Source of the DNA: Aquimarina sp. MAR_2010_214 | Lineage (GTDB): Bacteria > Bacteroidota > Bacteroidia > Flavobacteriales > Flavobacteriaceae | Direction: 5' to 3' | DNA length: 64,000 nucleotides | Assembly (NCBI RefSeq): GCF_002846555.1 | Contig: NZ_PJMS01000001.1 | Location: forward strand, 4,262,501-4,326,500 | Part shown: in pieces, positions 18,207 through 26,013 of the stretch | Position numbering within the stretch: the stretch's first letter is position 1 | Layout: the number at the start of each line of letters is the position of its first letter | Made by a program: the position numbers and the translations under genes | Notes under the pieces: model-generated | Told to the model about the DNA's origin: nothing | The model's input: the letters and a program-made list of their open reading frames with translations, nothing else | Database searches by the model: none

Positions 18207-18485
18207 ATGATGTTAAAAAAACTACTCAAAATATTAAAGCCTAGAAAATATACTACATCTGAGCAAAGAAAGCTTTTTGAAAATAGTCCAAAAATTATAC
18301 GAAAGGAAGTTAAAGAAGAAATCAGAAAGGCAATGAAAAGTAACTCTAAGCTACATAACATTGAAAAAAAGCAGCGTATTGAATTAGAAGTGCTGGTCGA
18401 TATTTTGAAAGAGAATCCTAATTACTATACTGAAAGTGAATTTAATGAGCTATACCATGAAATTACACATGATTTCTCTTTTTAA
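18207..18485 (+). CDS. Hypothetical small basic protein
   Basis: The 92-aa, mostly helical, lysine-rich protein (KKLLKILKPRKY, EVKEEIRKAMKS) has a tail FNELYHEITHDFSF. It starts 7 nt after the membrane protein's stop, so the two are probably an operon. No family recognised. Confidence 0.55.
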   Translation: MMLKKLLKILKPRKYTTSEQRKLFENSPKIIRKEVKEEIRKAMKSNSKLHNIEKKQRIELEVLVDILKENPNYYTESEFNELYHEITHDFSF

Positions 18486-18596
18486 AAAAATAAAATAGCA
18501 CACGATCTACCCAAATTAATTTATTGAAAATGATAATCTAGAACTATTAATGTTCTTAAATAATTACCATGGCTACCTCCATTATCAAACATTTTT

Positions 18597-19037
18597 CTAA
18601 CCTCTTTTCGAATACTTCTTTAGAGCTATTTCTTTTAATTCCTCTAGAGCTCTATTTTTCTTCTCTCTTTCATCGTCTGCCATGAGTAATTCCATAACCA
18701 TTCTTACGTAATCCTTAAAAGTTTCATCTTGGATAAGTTCGTCTTTTCTTTCAAGAAGATGTTTGATTAATTCTATGTTATCAAGTTTGCTATAATTTGT
18801 AATCTTTTGGTTTTCTGACACATTATCAAGCATTTCACCTTCACCAGTTATCAGCCAATTGACGTTTATTTCAGGGAAAGAGCGTAATAAATTTTGTACA
18901 AAGTCAATTTTTGGAACGGATTTATTTATTATGATATTTCTTGTTTGACCATCTGAATAATCCAGTAAAATACCTAAAGACCTGTAATTCATATTTTTGA
19001 ACTCCATTACTTTTCTTATTCTATCGCCTATTTTCAT
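18597..19037 (-). CDS. Phage-type XRE/CI-like repressor
   Basis: The 146-aa DNA-binding protein has an N-terminal helix-turn-helix (about 1-60: MKIGDRIRKVMEFKNMNYRS) followed by NVNWLITGEGEML, a hallmark of Bacteroidota prophage/ICE repressors, then a helical dimerisation region. I chose the ATG at 19037 because the upstream extension of the frame is hydrophobic nonsense running through the operator. A perfect 13-bp inverted repeat lies 26 bp upstream (19063-19104), probably its own operator. It marks a mobile-element regulatory module whose rightward half is now separated by IS1595. Confidence 0.78.
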   Translation of the reverse strand: MKIGDRIRKVMEFKNMNYRSLGILLDYSDGQTRNIIINKSVPKIDFVQNLLRSFPEINVNWLITGEGEMLDNVSENQKITNYSKLDNIELIKHLLERKDELIQDETFKDYVRMVMELLMADDEREKKNRALEELKEIALKKYSKRG

Positions 19038-19062
19038 AATAAATATTGTGTAAACTATAATA

Positions 19063-19104
19063 AATACGAAATAAATATTGTATGTACGAATTTTATTTCG
19101 TATT
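19063..19104. promoter_or_regulatory. Operator-like 13-bp inverted repeat
   Basis: AATACGAAATAAA (19063-19075) and TTTATTTCGTATT (19092-19104) are perfect inverted arms 16 bp apart, in front of the repressor gene. The spacing centre-to-centre is about 29 bp, near three helical turns, as expected for two dimers or one extended operator. Autoregulation is inferred from position. Confidence 0.65.
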
Positions 19105-19144
19105 TTTAACATTATAAAACAATAACTAATAAACAAATATATGA

Positions 19145-20197
19145 GGCTAAGTTCTAATTAGAATATGTTTTATCTTTACTTTATAAAAACGGAGAAATGA
19201 TACCAGAAGATTTTAGAGATTTTTTCATTAGTTCATCGGCTTTGGTTCAATCAGAAATTGTTTCCACATTATTGGAGATCTCTACTGAGGGTTCAGCCCT
19301 GATTGATAGCAATCAGAGTAAAGCCATAAGCTGTCCTCATTGTAAGTGCAATAAAATTAAGGCTAATGGTAAGCTCAAAGGAGTACAGCGCTATGTTTGT
19401 AATACTTGTCATAAAAACTTTAGTGAAACTACCGGTAAGTTCTGGTACAACCTCAAGAAGAAAGACAAAGTTAATCGTTATTTATTCTGTTTACTCTCTG
19501 GATATAGTATTCGCAAGAGTGCCAAAGAAACAGGGATTTCTATTCAGACTTCTTTTGATTGGAGGCACAAATTACTTGTCTCCTTTGGGAGCGTAAGTGT
19601 GGATGAATTCCAAGGAATCCTAGAGAGTGATGATCTTTTCTTTGCTTACTCTGAAAAAGGGAATCGAAATTTGGATCGTCCTGCTAGAAAACGTGGCGCA
19701 AAGGCAAGTAAAGCTGGTCTCAGTAATGAAAAAGTAGCTGTGATAGCCAGTTGTGACCGATCAGGGAACAAAGATTTCAAAGTAGCTACCAGAGGTCGCA
19801 TTAGTAAAAGTGACTTGGAGACTATATTACAAGGGAAGTTGGCTAAAGTAGAAACCCTTTGTAGCGACAGTCACAGAAGCTATACTGCATTTGCAAAAGA
19901 CAAGAAGGTAGCACACAAAAAATTTAATGCTTCGAAGGGTCAAAGAGCTGTTGACAAAATATATCACGTACAAAATGTGAATAATATGGATATGCGTCTA
20001 AGGAAATTTATGGAGCCCTTCAATGGAGTGGCAACAAAATACCTTCAGAATTATCTGAATTGGTTTTTAGTCTTAGAAAAAATAAAAAATTCAACCAGTA
20101 AAATGGCAACCGTAGCAGCTATAGCCTTTGCTTCCAATACTGCCTGGATGGAATTTAAAAACATAGTAGTAAATAATATGCTTTTTAGAACTTAGCC
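19145..20197 (+). mobile_element. IS1595-family insertion sequence, complete
   Basis: The 1,053-bp element has perfect 13-bp terminal inverted repeats (GGCTAAGTTCTAA at 19145-19157; TTAGAACTTAGCC at 20185-20197), flanked by an identical 8-bp duplication ATATATGA (19137-19144 and 20198-20205). An 8-bp TSD is typical of IS1595. Intact TIRs, TSD and transposase point to a recent insertion. Removing it restores CAAATATATGAAAACAG, a short ATG-started frame, in the region rightward of the repressor operator. Confidence 0.95.
19197..20195 (+). CDS. IS1595 family transposase
   Basis: The 332-aa transposase has an N-terminal zinc ribbon (CPHCKCNK...CNTCHKNF, about 43-75), a helix-turn-helix (SGYSIRKSAKETGISIQTSF), and a DDE-type domain with acidic residues in ILESDDLFFAY and TLCSDSHRSY and the N/H-containing VQNVNNMDMRLRKF segment. 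The length is complete and the stop lies inside the right TIR region, as in compact IS1595 members. It mediates cut-and-paste or copying of its own element. Confidence 0.93.
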   Translation: MIPEDFRDFFISSSALVQSEIVSTLLEISTEGSALIDSNQSKAISCPHCKCNKIKANGKLKGVQRYVCNTCHKNFSETTGKFWYNLKKKDKVNRYLFCLLSGYSIRKSAKETGISIQTSFDWRHKLLVSFGSVSVDEFQGILESDDLFFAYSEKGNRNLDRPARKRGAKASKAGLSNEKVAVIASCDRSGNKDFKVATRGRISKSDLETILQGKLAKVETLCSDSHRSYTAFAKDKKVAHKKFNASKGQRAVDKIYHVQNVNNMDMRLRKFMEPFNGVATKYLQNYLNWFLVLEKIKNSTSKMATVAAIAFASNTAWMEFKNIVVNNMLFRT

Positions 20198-20285
20198 ATA
20201 TATGAAAACAGTATTAACAATTTATGATTTGTATGCTATTGAATTAATCTATAGAACCAACTTGTAACAATTTTTTTTGACAGAT

Positions 20286-20555
20286 ATGGCAATAAATAGT
20301 CGTACTCCTATAAGTAGTTTACTATCCAAATTATTAAAAGATACACTAACCACATCACAGATACAGGATATAGCTAACAAATACCATGTTCATTACAACA
20401 CAATTATCAATATAAGAGACAGAAGAAAAAAAGACCCAAATAAGCAGATACTCAAAGAAATGATACGAATGGCAATTTCTCATCAAAAGCAAACTATTGA
20501 AACTAGCAAAGTGCTTTTAGATCAATTAGAAAAAGAACTTGAAAAATTAATGTGA
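20286..20555 (+). CDS. Small HTH-like protein
   Basis: The 89-aa protein contains TTSQIQDIANKYHVHYNTIINI at about residues 20-42 (quoted in two parts: TTSQIQDIANKY and HVHYNTIINI), which looks like a helix-turn-helix, then a basic turn and a C-terminal amphipathic helix. Start chosen at ATG 20286 over TTG 20277. With the next two small genes it resembles the early region of a prophage or ICE, downstream of the repressor but interrupted by IS1595. Function unknown. Confidence 0.5.
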   Translation: MAINSRTPISSLLSKLLKDTLTTSQIQDIANKYHVHYNTIINIRDRRKKDPNKQILKEMIRMAISHQKQTIETSKVLLDQLEKELEKLM

Positions 20556-20574
20556 ACCCCAAATTAATAGCGTC

Positions 20575-20838
20575 ATGAAAACAAATACCAAACCTACTGT
20601 AGCGCCAGACCGATTTAAGGTATATGAGGAAACCGTATTTAACTATTTGTCTATCGCTCCTCAGCTTTTTAACACTTGTGTAAAAGAACATAGAGGCTAC
20701 GCATTTCTTCTACGTGTCTGGATAGAAGAAAAATATACCAATGGCTGCACGGCTCTAGAGGTTTCCGAAATGATTAAAAGGTCAAAATTACGTATAGAAG
20801 CTATAAAAATGGGGAAGCCTCTTTACATAGCAGTATAA
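20575..20838 (+). CDS. Hypothetical small protein
   Basis: The 87-aa helical protein (VYEETVFNYLSIAPQLF, RGYAFLLRVWIEEKYTNG) begins 19 nt after the previous stop, probably in the same transcript. Family not recognised. Likely part of a mobile-element regulatory remnant. Confidence 0.5.
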   Translation: MKTNTKPTVAPDRFKVYEETVFNYLSIAPQLFNTCVKEHRGYAFLLRVWIEEKYTNGCTALEVSEMIKRSKLRIEAIKMGKPLYIAV

Positions 20839-20964
20839 ATATTTAAGGTCTTTAACAAAAAAGGAACGCAGGAGTAATTAGCATATTACATTAAGTTGAG
20901 TTTGTGTACATACCCCCCATTATGCGCTACAAGATTACTCCTGTACCTTTTTAATATAATTTTT

Positions 20965-21132
20965 ATGCTTCCAGATCATATAAACGATATCCCACCAGAA
21001 GTACTATATACCATACTAAAAGTATTAGGTATCGATATTGGTGAATTTATGTATAACCTACTAAATGATAGCCCACAAGAAATCATGACCTATACCAAAA
21101 TATATAGCCTGTATAACATGCGAGAACAATAA
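20965..21132 (+). CDS. Hypothetical small protein
   Basis: The 55-aa acidic helical protein is MLPDHINDIPPEVLYTIL at its start. I chose ATG 20965 because the upstream extension (to 20896) is low-quality hydrophobic sequence. No family recognised; it lies in line with the two preceding small genes. Confidence 0.4.
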   Translation: MLPDHINDIPPEVLYTILKVLGIDIGEFMYNLLNDSPQEIMTYTKIYSLYNMREQ

Positions 21133-21433
21133 TGAGAAATGAAAAATGGAAAATGAAAAATGAATAATGAGTCAGGAGTCAGGAGCTTAAAGTATAAAGT
21201 ATTATGTATAAAGTAAATCATCTTAATACTCTGTACTCAATATATTTTTTTGTCTCAATGTTGATATGGGGTGCTTGAAATAAGTGGGTTAAACTTAAGT
21301 TCTGTTTGCCATAGATATGGTAGATAGTACCAATTGGGTTTCAAATGCCCCGATATCAAATGTAAAAGTAAAAAAGTTAGAGAATCGAAGTCAGAAATTA
21401 CATCTTATTAGCAGACAACCTCACAAATTTATC
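21133..21433. other. Simple-repeat stretch and degraded sequence
   Basis: It opens with AATGAAAAATG-type and GTCAGGAGTCAGG heptads and TAAAGTAT repeats, like the simple repeats in the rRNA spacer near 980-1050. It then enters sequence that seems to belong to the IS1182 remnant that follows. No gene is seen. Confidence 0.4.
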
Positions 21434-21610
21434 GTAGACAAAGTAAAACACTATAAAACAAAAGCCTGTGAAGACTGTTCTTTGCAGTCACAGTGAACCA
21501 CTAACAAAAAAAAGAATGCTTTATTAAAAGAACAGAATATCAAGAATATATAGATCAAAACAATGATAGAGTACTACAAAATACTACAGACAAAGACAAC
21601 AAATCATTGC
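21434..21610 (+). pseudogene. IS1182-like transposase remnant
   Basis: Conceptual translation gives VDKVKHYKTKACEDCSLQSQ, a stop (TGA where Cys is expected), then TTNKKK and, after a frameshift, KRTEYQEYIDQNNDRVLQN. The YxTxxCxxC...C pattern followed by RxExxE is the region before the C-terminal motif of IS1182/IS5-type transposases. At least one nonsense mutation and one frameshift are present, and no ends or flanking repeats are recognisable. The following 230 bp up to 21837 show no gene. Confidence 0.6.
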
Positions 21611-21837
21611 AAACTCAAGTTCTTTTTTATAAAAAATACATTTTTTCCTAAATCAAAAAAACAACTTCTATATATTTGAATCAATGAAATCGAGTTAATA
21701 CACAGGCTAGCGTTCTCGGTAATTATCTATCACTTCTACTGTACTCCATAAAAATATTTTCACGGAAAACAGTGTGATGTAAATATTATTGCATATTTAC
21801 ATTTGTTTTAAAAGTCAATCACAATGAAATTATAGTA

Positions 21838-22503
21838 ATGAAAAAAATAACAATATTTTCAATAGTATTTTTTATATCATATAGTATTAGTTCGCAAGAA
21901 TTTATGAAAAAAATTCAATTAAAAGAGGGATTACTAAGTGATATAAAATACAATGACTTAAATATAACCCCTTTACTTCAAGTCTATAATGATGGAAATA
22001 TTTCTCTTAAGGTTAAGATTAATAATGAGTCTATAGCTAACTTTCACATTAACTGCGATAATACAACAAGTGATAGTGAAAGAAAAGAATATTATACCAA
22101 AGTTTATAAGAATAACTTTCTAACTTTTAAGATTGAAAACAATAACAAATATCTAATCATAGAACAAGCGAAATTTGGGAAGGCATTTGCACTGTCGTCG
22201 AGTGATGGAGTTTTAACAATTAGTAATAAAGATGATTTAATAGAAATAGAAATTACTGATTATATACATGAATGGGGATACGATGCTCCTCCAGAAGATC
22301 CCAACAGGAATTATTTTACTGATGTACAATATACTTTAAAAGTGAAAGTAAAAAATGTTGTAAAAAATTTCTTGGTTTCTAGTGCTGAGCTGCAATCGAA
22401 GGGTAGTTTTTCTATTGACTTAGGGAGTTATAATATCATAATTCTATCAGATCAATTTGGCCATAAATCATCTTTAATTGAGATGATAATTGATAAAAAA
22501 TAA
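21838..22503 (+). CDS. Hypothetical secreted protein
   Basis: The 221-aa protein has a signal peptide (about 1-20, ITIFSIVFFISYSISSQ) and a beta-rich, asparagine/lysine-rich body (NDGNISLKVKINNESIANF, DLIEIEITDYIHEWGYD, NYIIILSDQFG-like end). No family recognised. It is followed by a second, separately translated exported protein after 116 bp. Confidence 0.6.
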   Translation: MKKITIFSIVFFISYSISSQEFMKKIQLKEGLLSDIKYNDLNITPLLQVYNDGNISLKVKINNESIANFHINCDNTTSDSERKEYYTKVYKNNFLTFKIENNNKYLIIEQAKFGKAFALSSSDGVLTISNKDDLIEIEITDYIHEWGYDAPPEDPNRNYFTDVQYTLKVKVKNVVKNFLVSSAELQSKGSFSIDLGSYNIIILSDQFGHKSSLIEMIIDKK

Positions 22504-22619
22504 TTACAGTAATTTAATAAGGTCTATACTATAGAGTTAATAATTACTAAACCGATACCCCTTTGATCAAAGTGCTTTTAAAAGACAAAACATATAGCTA
22601 TTGCTAACTTTTATCTAAA

Positions 22620-23108
22620 ATGAAAAATCTATTAAACATATTAATAATTTTTGTAATAACCTCAATATCAGTCAATGCTCAAAACAAAATTAATACCATT
22701 AAAATATATGCTTTTAGAGACACGATAGTTTATGACACAATATATCCTCCCGAAGTTAATTGGGCGTTTTATAAAGTAGATATGAAAGAACAAACTATTC
22801 AATTCAAATCATTTAAAACAATATATAAAGGTGATTCTACTCCTGACTTAACTAATTTGCCAGCGTTATTTGAAGAAAATAATTATGACTGGTTTAAAAT
22901 AGTAAATAAAAATAAAATTAAAGTACCCAGAATAAAACATAAGCGTAGAAAAAGAGTTTGGTACGATTTTGCAACTCCTAGTCGTATTGGAGGCAGTCCT
23001 CCAAAAATATTTTATATAAATGGAGATACACTAAAAGAAAAAAAGCATTACCGAAAATATGTTCTTGATAAAGATTTAACAAAAAGATTTAATCTATTAA
23101 AAATGTGA
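22620..23108 (+). CDS. Hypothetical secreted protein
   Basis: The 162-aa protein has a signal peptide (about 1-20, LNILIIFVITSISVNAQ), beta-strand-rich middle (TIKIYAFRDTIVYDTIYPPE) and a very basic stretch VPRIKHKRRKRVWYDF. No family recognised. The sequence after the stop (to 23331) contains no gene. Confidence 0.6.
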   Translation: MKNLLNILIIFVITSISVNAQNKINTIKIYAFRDTIVYDTIYPPEVNWAFYKVDMKEQTIQFKSFKTIYKGDSTPDLTNLPALFEENNYDWFKIVNKNKIKVPRIKHKRRKRVWYDFATPSRIGGSPPKIFYINGDTLKEKKHYRKYVLDKDLTKRFNLLKM

Positions 23109-23331
23109 TTTAAATTTTGAAAAACTGAAATAGGTTGAAAATTTGATGTTTCCGCCTATATATTTAATACGTACATAATATTTTAAGTAGAAAACAAAAG
23201 TTAACACAAGTAACCGTTGCACAACTCCTATTTTTGAATACATCACTATTTTTTTTTCATTACAAAAAAACTAGTACTGCAAATCAACTGAATACTATTT
23301 TGTAAAACAAAAATTATAGCCAATGGTTTTC

Positions 23332-23643
23332 TTAACCAATCGGTGCATTATCAATTTTACTCAAATCTTCAAAAATGTCAAAAATGTGGTCGGTAATATC
23401 CGTTATCCCAATAGTATTTAATCTCTTGATATGCATTTCTCTATACTTTTTTAAATAGTCAATATTTTTAAATAAGTAAGTTGATCCATAATGATTTGTA
23501 CCTTCTGCGTATGTCCATATTTTCCATATAACCCCTTCTTCTTGAGCAATACTTTCTGCCAATTGTTTATTTCCGTCCATAAACTCTTGCGTAACAGGTC
23601 CGTCATACTTTAAATGCAAGTCCCATATTTTTTGTGTACTCAT
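23332..23643 (-). CDS. YdhR-like putative monooxygenase
   Basis: The 103-aa dimeric alpha+beta barrel protein is of the YdhR type: WDLHLKYDGPVTQEFM, LAESIAQEEGVIWKIW, YGSTYLFKNIDYLKKY. Members are putative monooxygenases acting on aromatic substrates, but activity is poorly defined. It is transcribed with the membrane gene upstream (19-bp gap) and divergently from an HxlR regulator, a common arrangement in which HxlR proteins control small oxidoreductase genes. Confidence 0.8.
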   Translation of the reverse strand: MSTQKIWDLHLKYDGPVTQEFMDGNKQLAESIAQEEGVIWKIWTYAEGTNHYGSTYLFKNIDYLKKYREMHIKRLNTIGITDITDHIFDIFEDLSKIDNAPIG

Positions 23644-23662
23644 AATTTATTATTTTTTAAGG

Positions 23663-24040
23663 TTATCGATTTTGTTTCAATTTTACATAACTTAATATAG
23701 ATAACAAGGTAAAGAATGCTGGATCCGACCATCCAAACCCATAAAATATTCCTTTGTAAATTGCATAGAGCGTAATGATTATACCCAAGACGTTTGTACA
23801 TAGTAAACCTGTTAAGATTTTCTTTGCATAAACACTTTTCTCTTCTACATCTCTAAACAAAAGGCTAATAATTGCAATTCCTCCTAAAAATATTGTTGTG
23901 TGTTGTGATAGAAAAACGGCATATTTATCATTAAGTTCTAGCCCATAGTTTGGCCATAATAAATTTGGAATAAAGAATAATCCCAATCCAAAAACAGCGT
24001 AGATTATTCCGTGGATTGTTAAAAACGTTTTTGTGCTCAT
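23663..24040 (-). CDS. Four-TM membrane protein
   Basis: The 125-aa integral membrane protein has four helices (about 5-22, 45-62, 74-92, 98-117) and a conserved-looking loop FFIPNLLWPNYGLEL. Such short four-TM proteins often neighbour HxlR/DoxX-type genes. Specific function unknown. It shares the divergent control region with the HxlR gene (106 bp). Confidence 0.65.
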   Translation of the reverse strand: MSTKTFLTIHGIIYAVFGLGLFFIPNLLWPNYGLELNDKYAVFLSQHTTIFLGGIAIISLLFRDVEEKSVYAKKILTGLLCTNVLGIIITLYAIYKGIFYGFGWSDPAFFTLLSILSYVKLKQNR

Positions 24041-24146
24041 AATAATATTTCATTTTAATACTACAAAATTAAACAATGTAGTTTACTTTTGATACCGACT
24101 TACAAAAAGATATTGATTTCCTAAAGGAAACTATTTAATATTAAAA

Positions 24147-24506
24147 ATGAAGATACAGCCCAAAGAACCTCTATCAGTAGAGTGTGTAAAACAATTACGA
24201 GCCATTAGTGATACAATGGAATTATTATCTGGCAAATGGAAAATACAAATAATCGGAACTTTACTTCGTGGTGGAACAATGCGATTTATGGAATTAAAAA
24301 GAGCTATTAAAGGAATTGCTGCAAAAAAACTATCTAGTGATTTACAAGAATTAGAAGTAAATAAACTGATAACTCGAACAGTAAAAAACACAAAGCCCGT
24401 TACGGTTGAATACACGTTAACCGAACACGGAAAAACTTTAGATAATTTAATCGGAGAGGTTATAGAATGGGGAATAAATCACAGAACTGAGATCATTAAA
24501 AAATAA
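24147..24506 (+). CDS. HxlR family transcriptional regulator
   Basis: This is a 119-aa winged-helix regulator: ISDTMELLSGKWKIQIIGTL, RFMELKRAIKGIAAKKLSSD, then wing residues and YTLTEHGKTLDNLI, the diagnostic HxlR signature. The N-terminal Cys13 (VECVKQL) matches the redox- or electrophile-sensing cysteine of HypR/QorR-type members. It probably controls the divergent membrane protein/monooxygenase pair. Confidence 0.92.
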   Translation: MKIQPKEPLSVECVKQLRAISDTMELLSGKWKIQIIGTLLRGGTMRFMELKRAIKGIAAKKLSSDLQELEVNKLITRTVKNTKPVTVEYTLTEHGKTLDNLIGEVIEWGINHRTEIIKK

Positions 24507-24612
24507 AGTACTGTGTACAAAACACTAGTATCTGTTGCATAACTCCTAATATTGCTACAAAAATAACTAACCTTAAACCACTTATAACATTTTTGTATCT
24601 TGTCCTCTGCAT

Positions 24613-26013
24613 ATGATACAATTTATACTTAACAATCGGATCATCAAAACATCTGCTAATTCAGGTGTTACCTTACTCGATTTTATTCGAGAATATCAAC
24701 AATTAAAAGGAACAAAAATTGGATGTCGCGAAGGCGATTGTGGTGCTTGTACCGTTTTGGTAGGAACTTCTGATGGAGACCATGTTACTTATCAAACGAT
24801 AACCTCTTGTATTTCACCTCTGGGAAACGCAAACGGAAAACATATTGTTACTGTTGAAGGAATCAACTTACCTAAAGAACTAAATACTGTTCAAAAAGCA
24901 ATGACAGATAATTATGCTACGCAATGTGGATTTTGTACTCCAGGTTTTGTAGTTTCTATGACAGGTTATGCTTTAGAAAGTAATAAAACAACAACATGCA
25001 ACGATGCTATTAGCGGAAATATTTGCAGATGCACGGGTTATAAATCGATAGAAAAAGCAGGTTTTGAGATTGAAGAAAAGCTGCAACAAAAAGATGACAA
25101 TCATAAAATTGAATGGTTGATTAACAAAGGATTTATTCCGAATTACTTTGAAACTATTCCGAATAAATTAAAAGAATTACAACCCAAAGTTTTTTCAAAA
25201 ACTGGCGTAAAAGTTGCTAACGGAACCGATATCTATGTACGTCACGCAGATAAAATGGCAGAAGAAGATGTACATCTATTAGTTGATAAAACAGCTCTAA
25301 AAGGAATATCATTTTCTGAAGGTATTTGTACATTAGGAGCAAATACAACTGTTACAGAAATCGCTGAAAATAAGAAATTACAAACCTTGTTTCCGAAACT
25401 GAAACAGTTTTTAAAACTCGTTTCTTCTGAGCAAATTAGAAATATGGGTACTATTGGCGGGAATTTTGTAAACGCCTCTCCTATTGGTGATATGTCAATT
25501 TTCTTTTTAGCGTTAAATTCAACACTAACAATTCAAAAAGAAGATGAAACCGAAAGACAAATTGCATTTCAAGAATTTCATCAAAACTATAAAGTATACG
25601 ACTTACAAGAGGGTGAAATTTTAAAAGAGATTTCTTTTAAAATCCCTCAAGCTAATCAGCATTACAATTTCGAAAAAGTAAGCAAGCGAACACATTTAGA
25701 TATTGCGAGTGTAAATTCGGCAGGATTAATTTCAATACAAAACGGAGTTATTTCTGAAGCACATTTATCTTTTGGTGGTGTGGCTGCAATTCCTAAATAT
25801 CTATACAAAACCAATGAATTTTTAAAAGGTAAATTGATCATTTCTGAAACCATTCACTTAGCAGAAAAAATATTGCAATCAGAAATATCACCAATAAGCG
25901 ATGTAAGAGGAACTTCGGCATATAAAAGATTGCTAGCAAGACAATTATTCTTTGCTCATTTCATAAAATTGTTTCCTAATGATGTAGAACTTGATAAAAT
26001 GATTACACTATGA
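24613..26013 (+). CDS. xdhA: Xanthine dehydrogenase small subunit (2Fe-2S + FAD)
   Basis: The 466-aa protein fuses an N-terminal plant-type ferredoxin ([2Fe-2S] ligands in GCREGDCGACTV), a second cluster domain (CGFCTPG and GNICRCTGY) and a FAD-binding domain (about 190-360; IRNMGTIGGNFVNASPIGD) with CO-dehydrogenase flavoprotein C-terminal part. It moves electrons from the Mo centre to NAD+ during hypoxanthine/xanthine oxidation. Its stop overlaps the xdhB start (ATGA). A cytosolic complex is expected. Confidence 0.93.
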   Translation: MIQFILNNRIIKTSANSGVTLLDFIREYQQLKGTKIGCREGDCGACTVLVGTSDGDHVTYQTITSCISPLGNANGKHIVTVEGINLPKELNTVQKAMTDNYATQCGFCTPGFVVSMTGYALESNKTTTCNDAISGNICRCTGYKSIEKAGFEIEEKLQQKDDNHKIEWLINKGFIPNYFETIPNKLKELQPKVFSKTGVKVANGTDIYVRHADKMAEEDVHLLVDKTALKGISFSEGICTLGANTTVTEIAENKKLQTLFPKLKQFLKLVSSEQIRNMGTIGGNFVNASPIGDMSIFFLALNSTLTIQKEDETERQIAFQEFHQNYKVYDLQEGEILKEISFKIPQANQHYNFEKVSKRTHLDIASVNSAGLISIQNGVISEAHLSFGGVAAIPKYLYKTNEFLKGKLIISETIHLAEKILQSEISPISDVRGTSAYKRLLARQLFFAHFIKLFPNDVELDKMITL

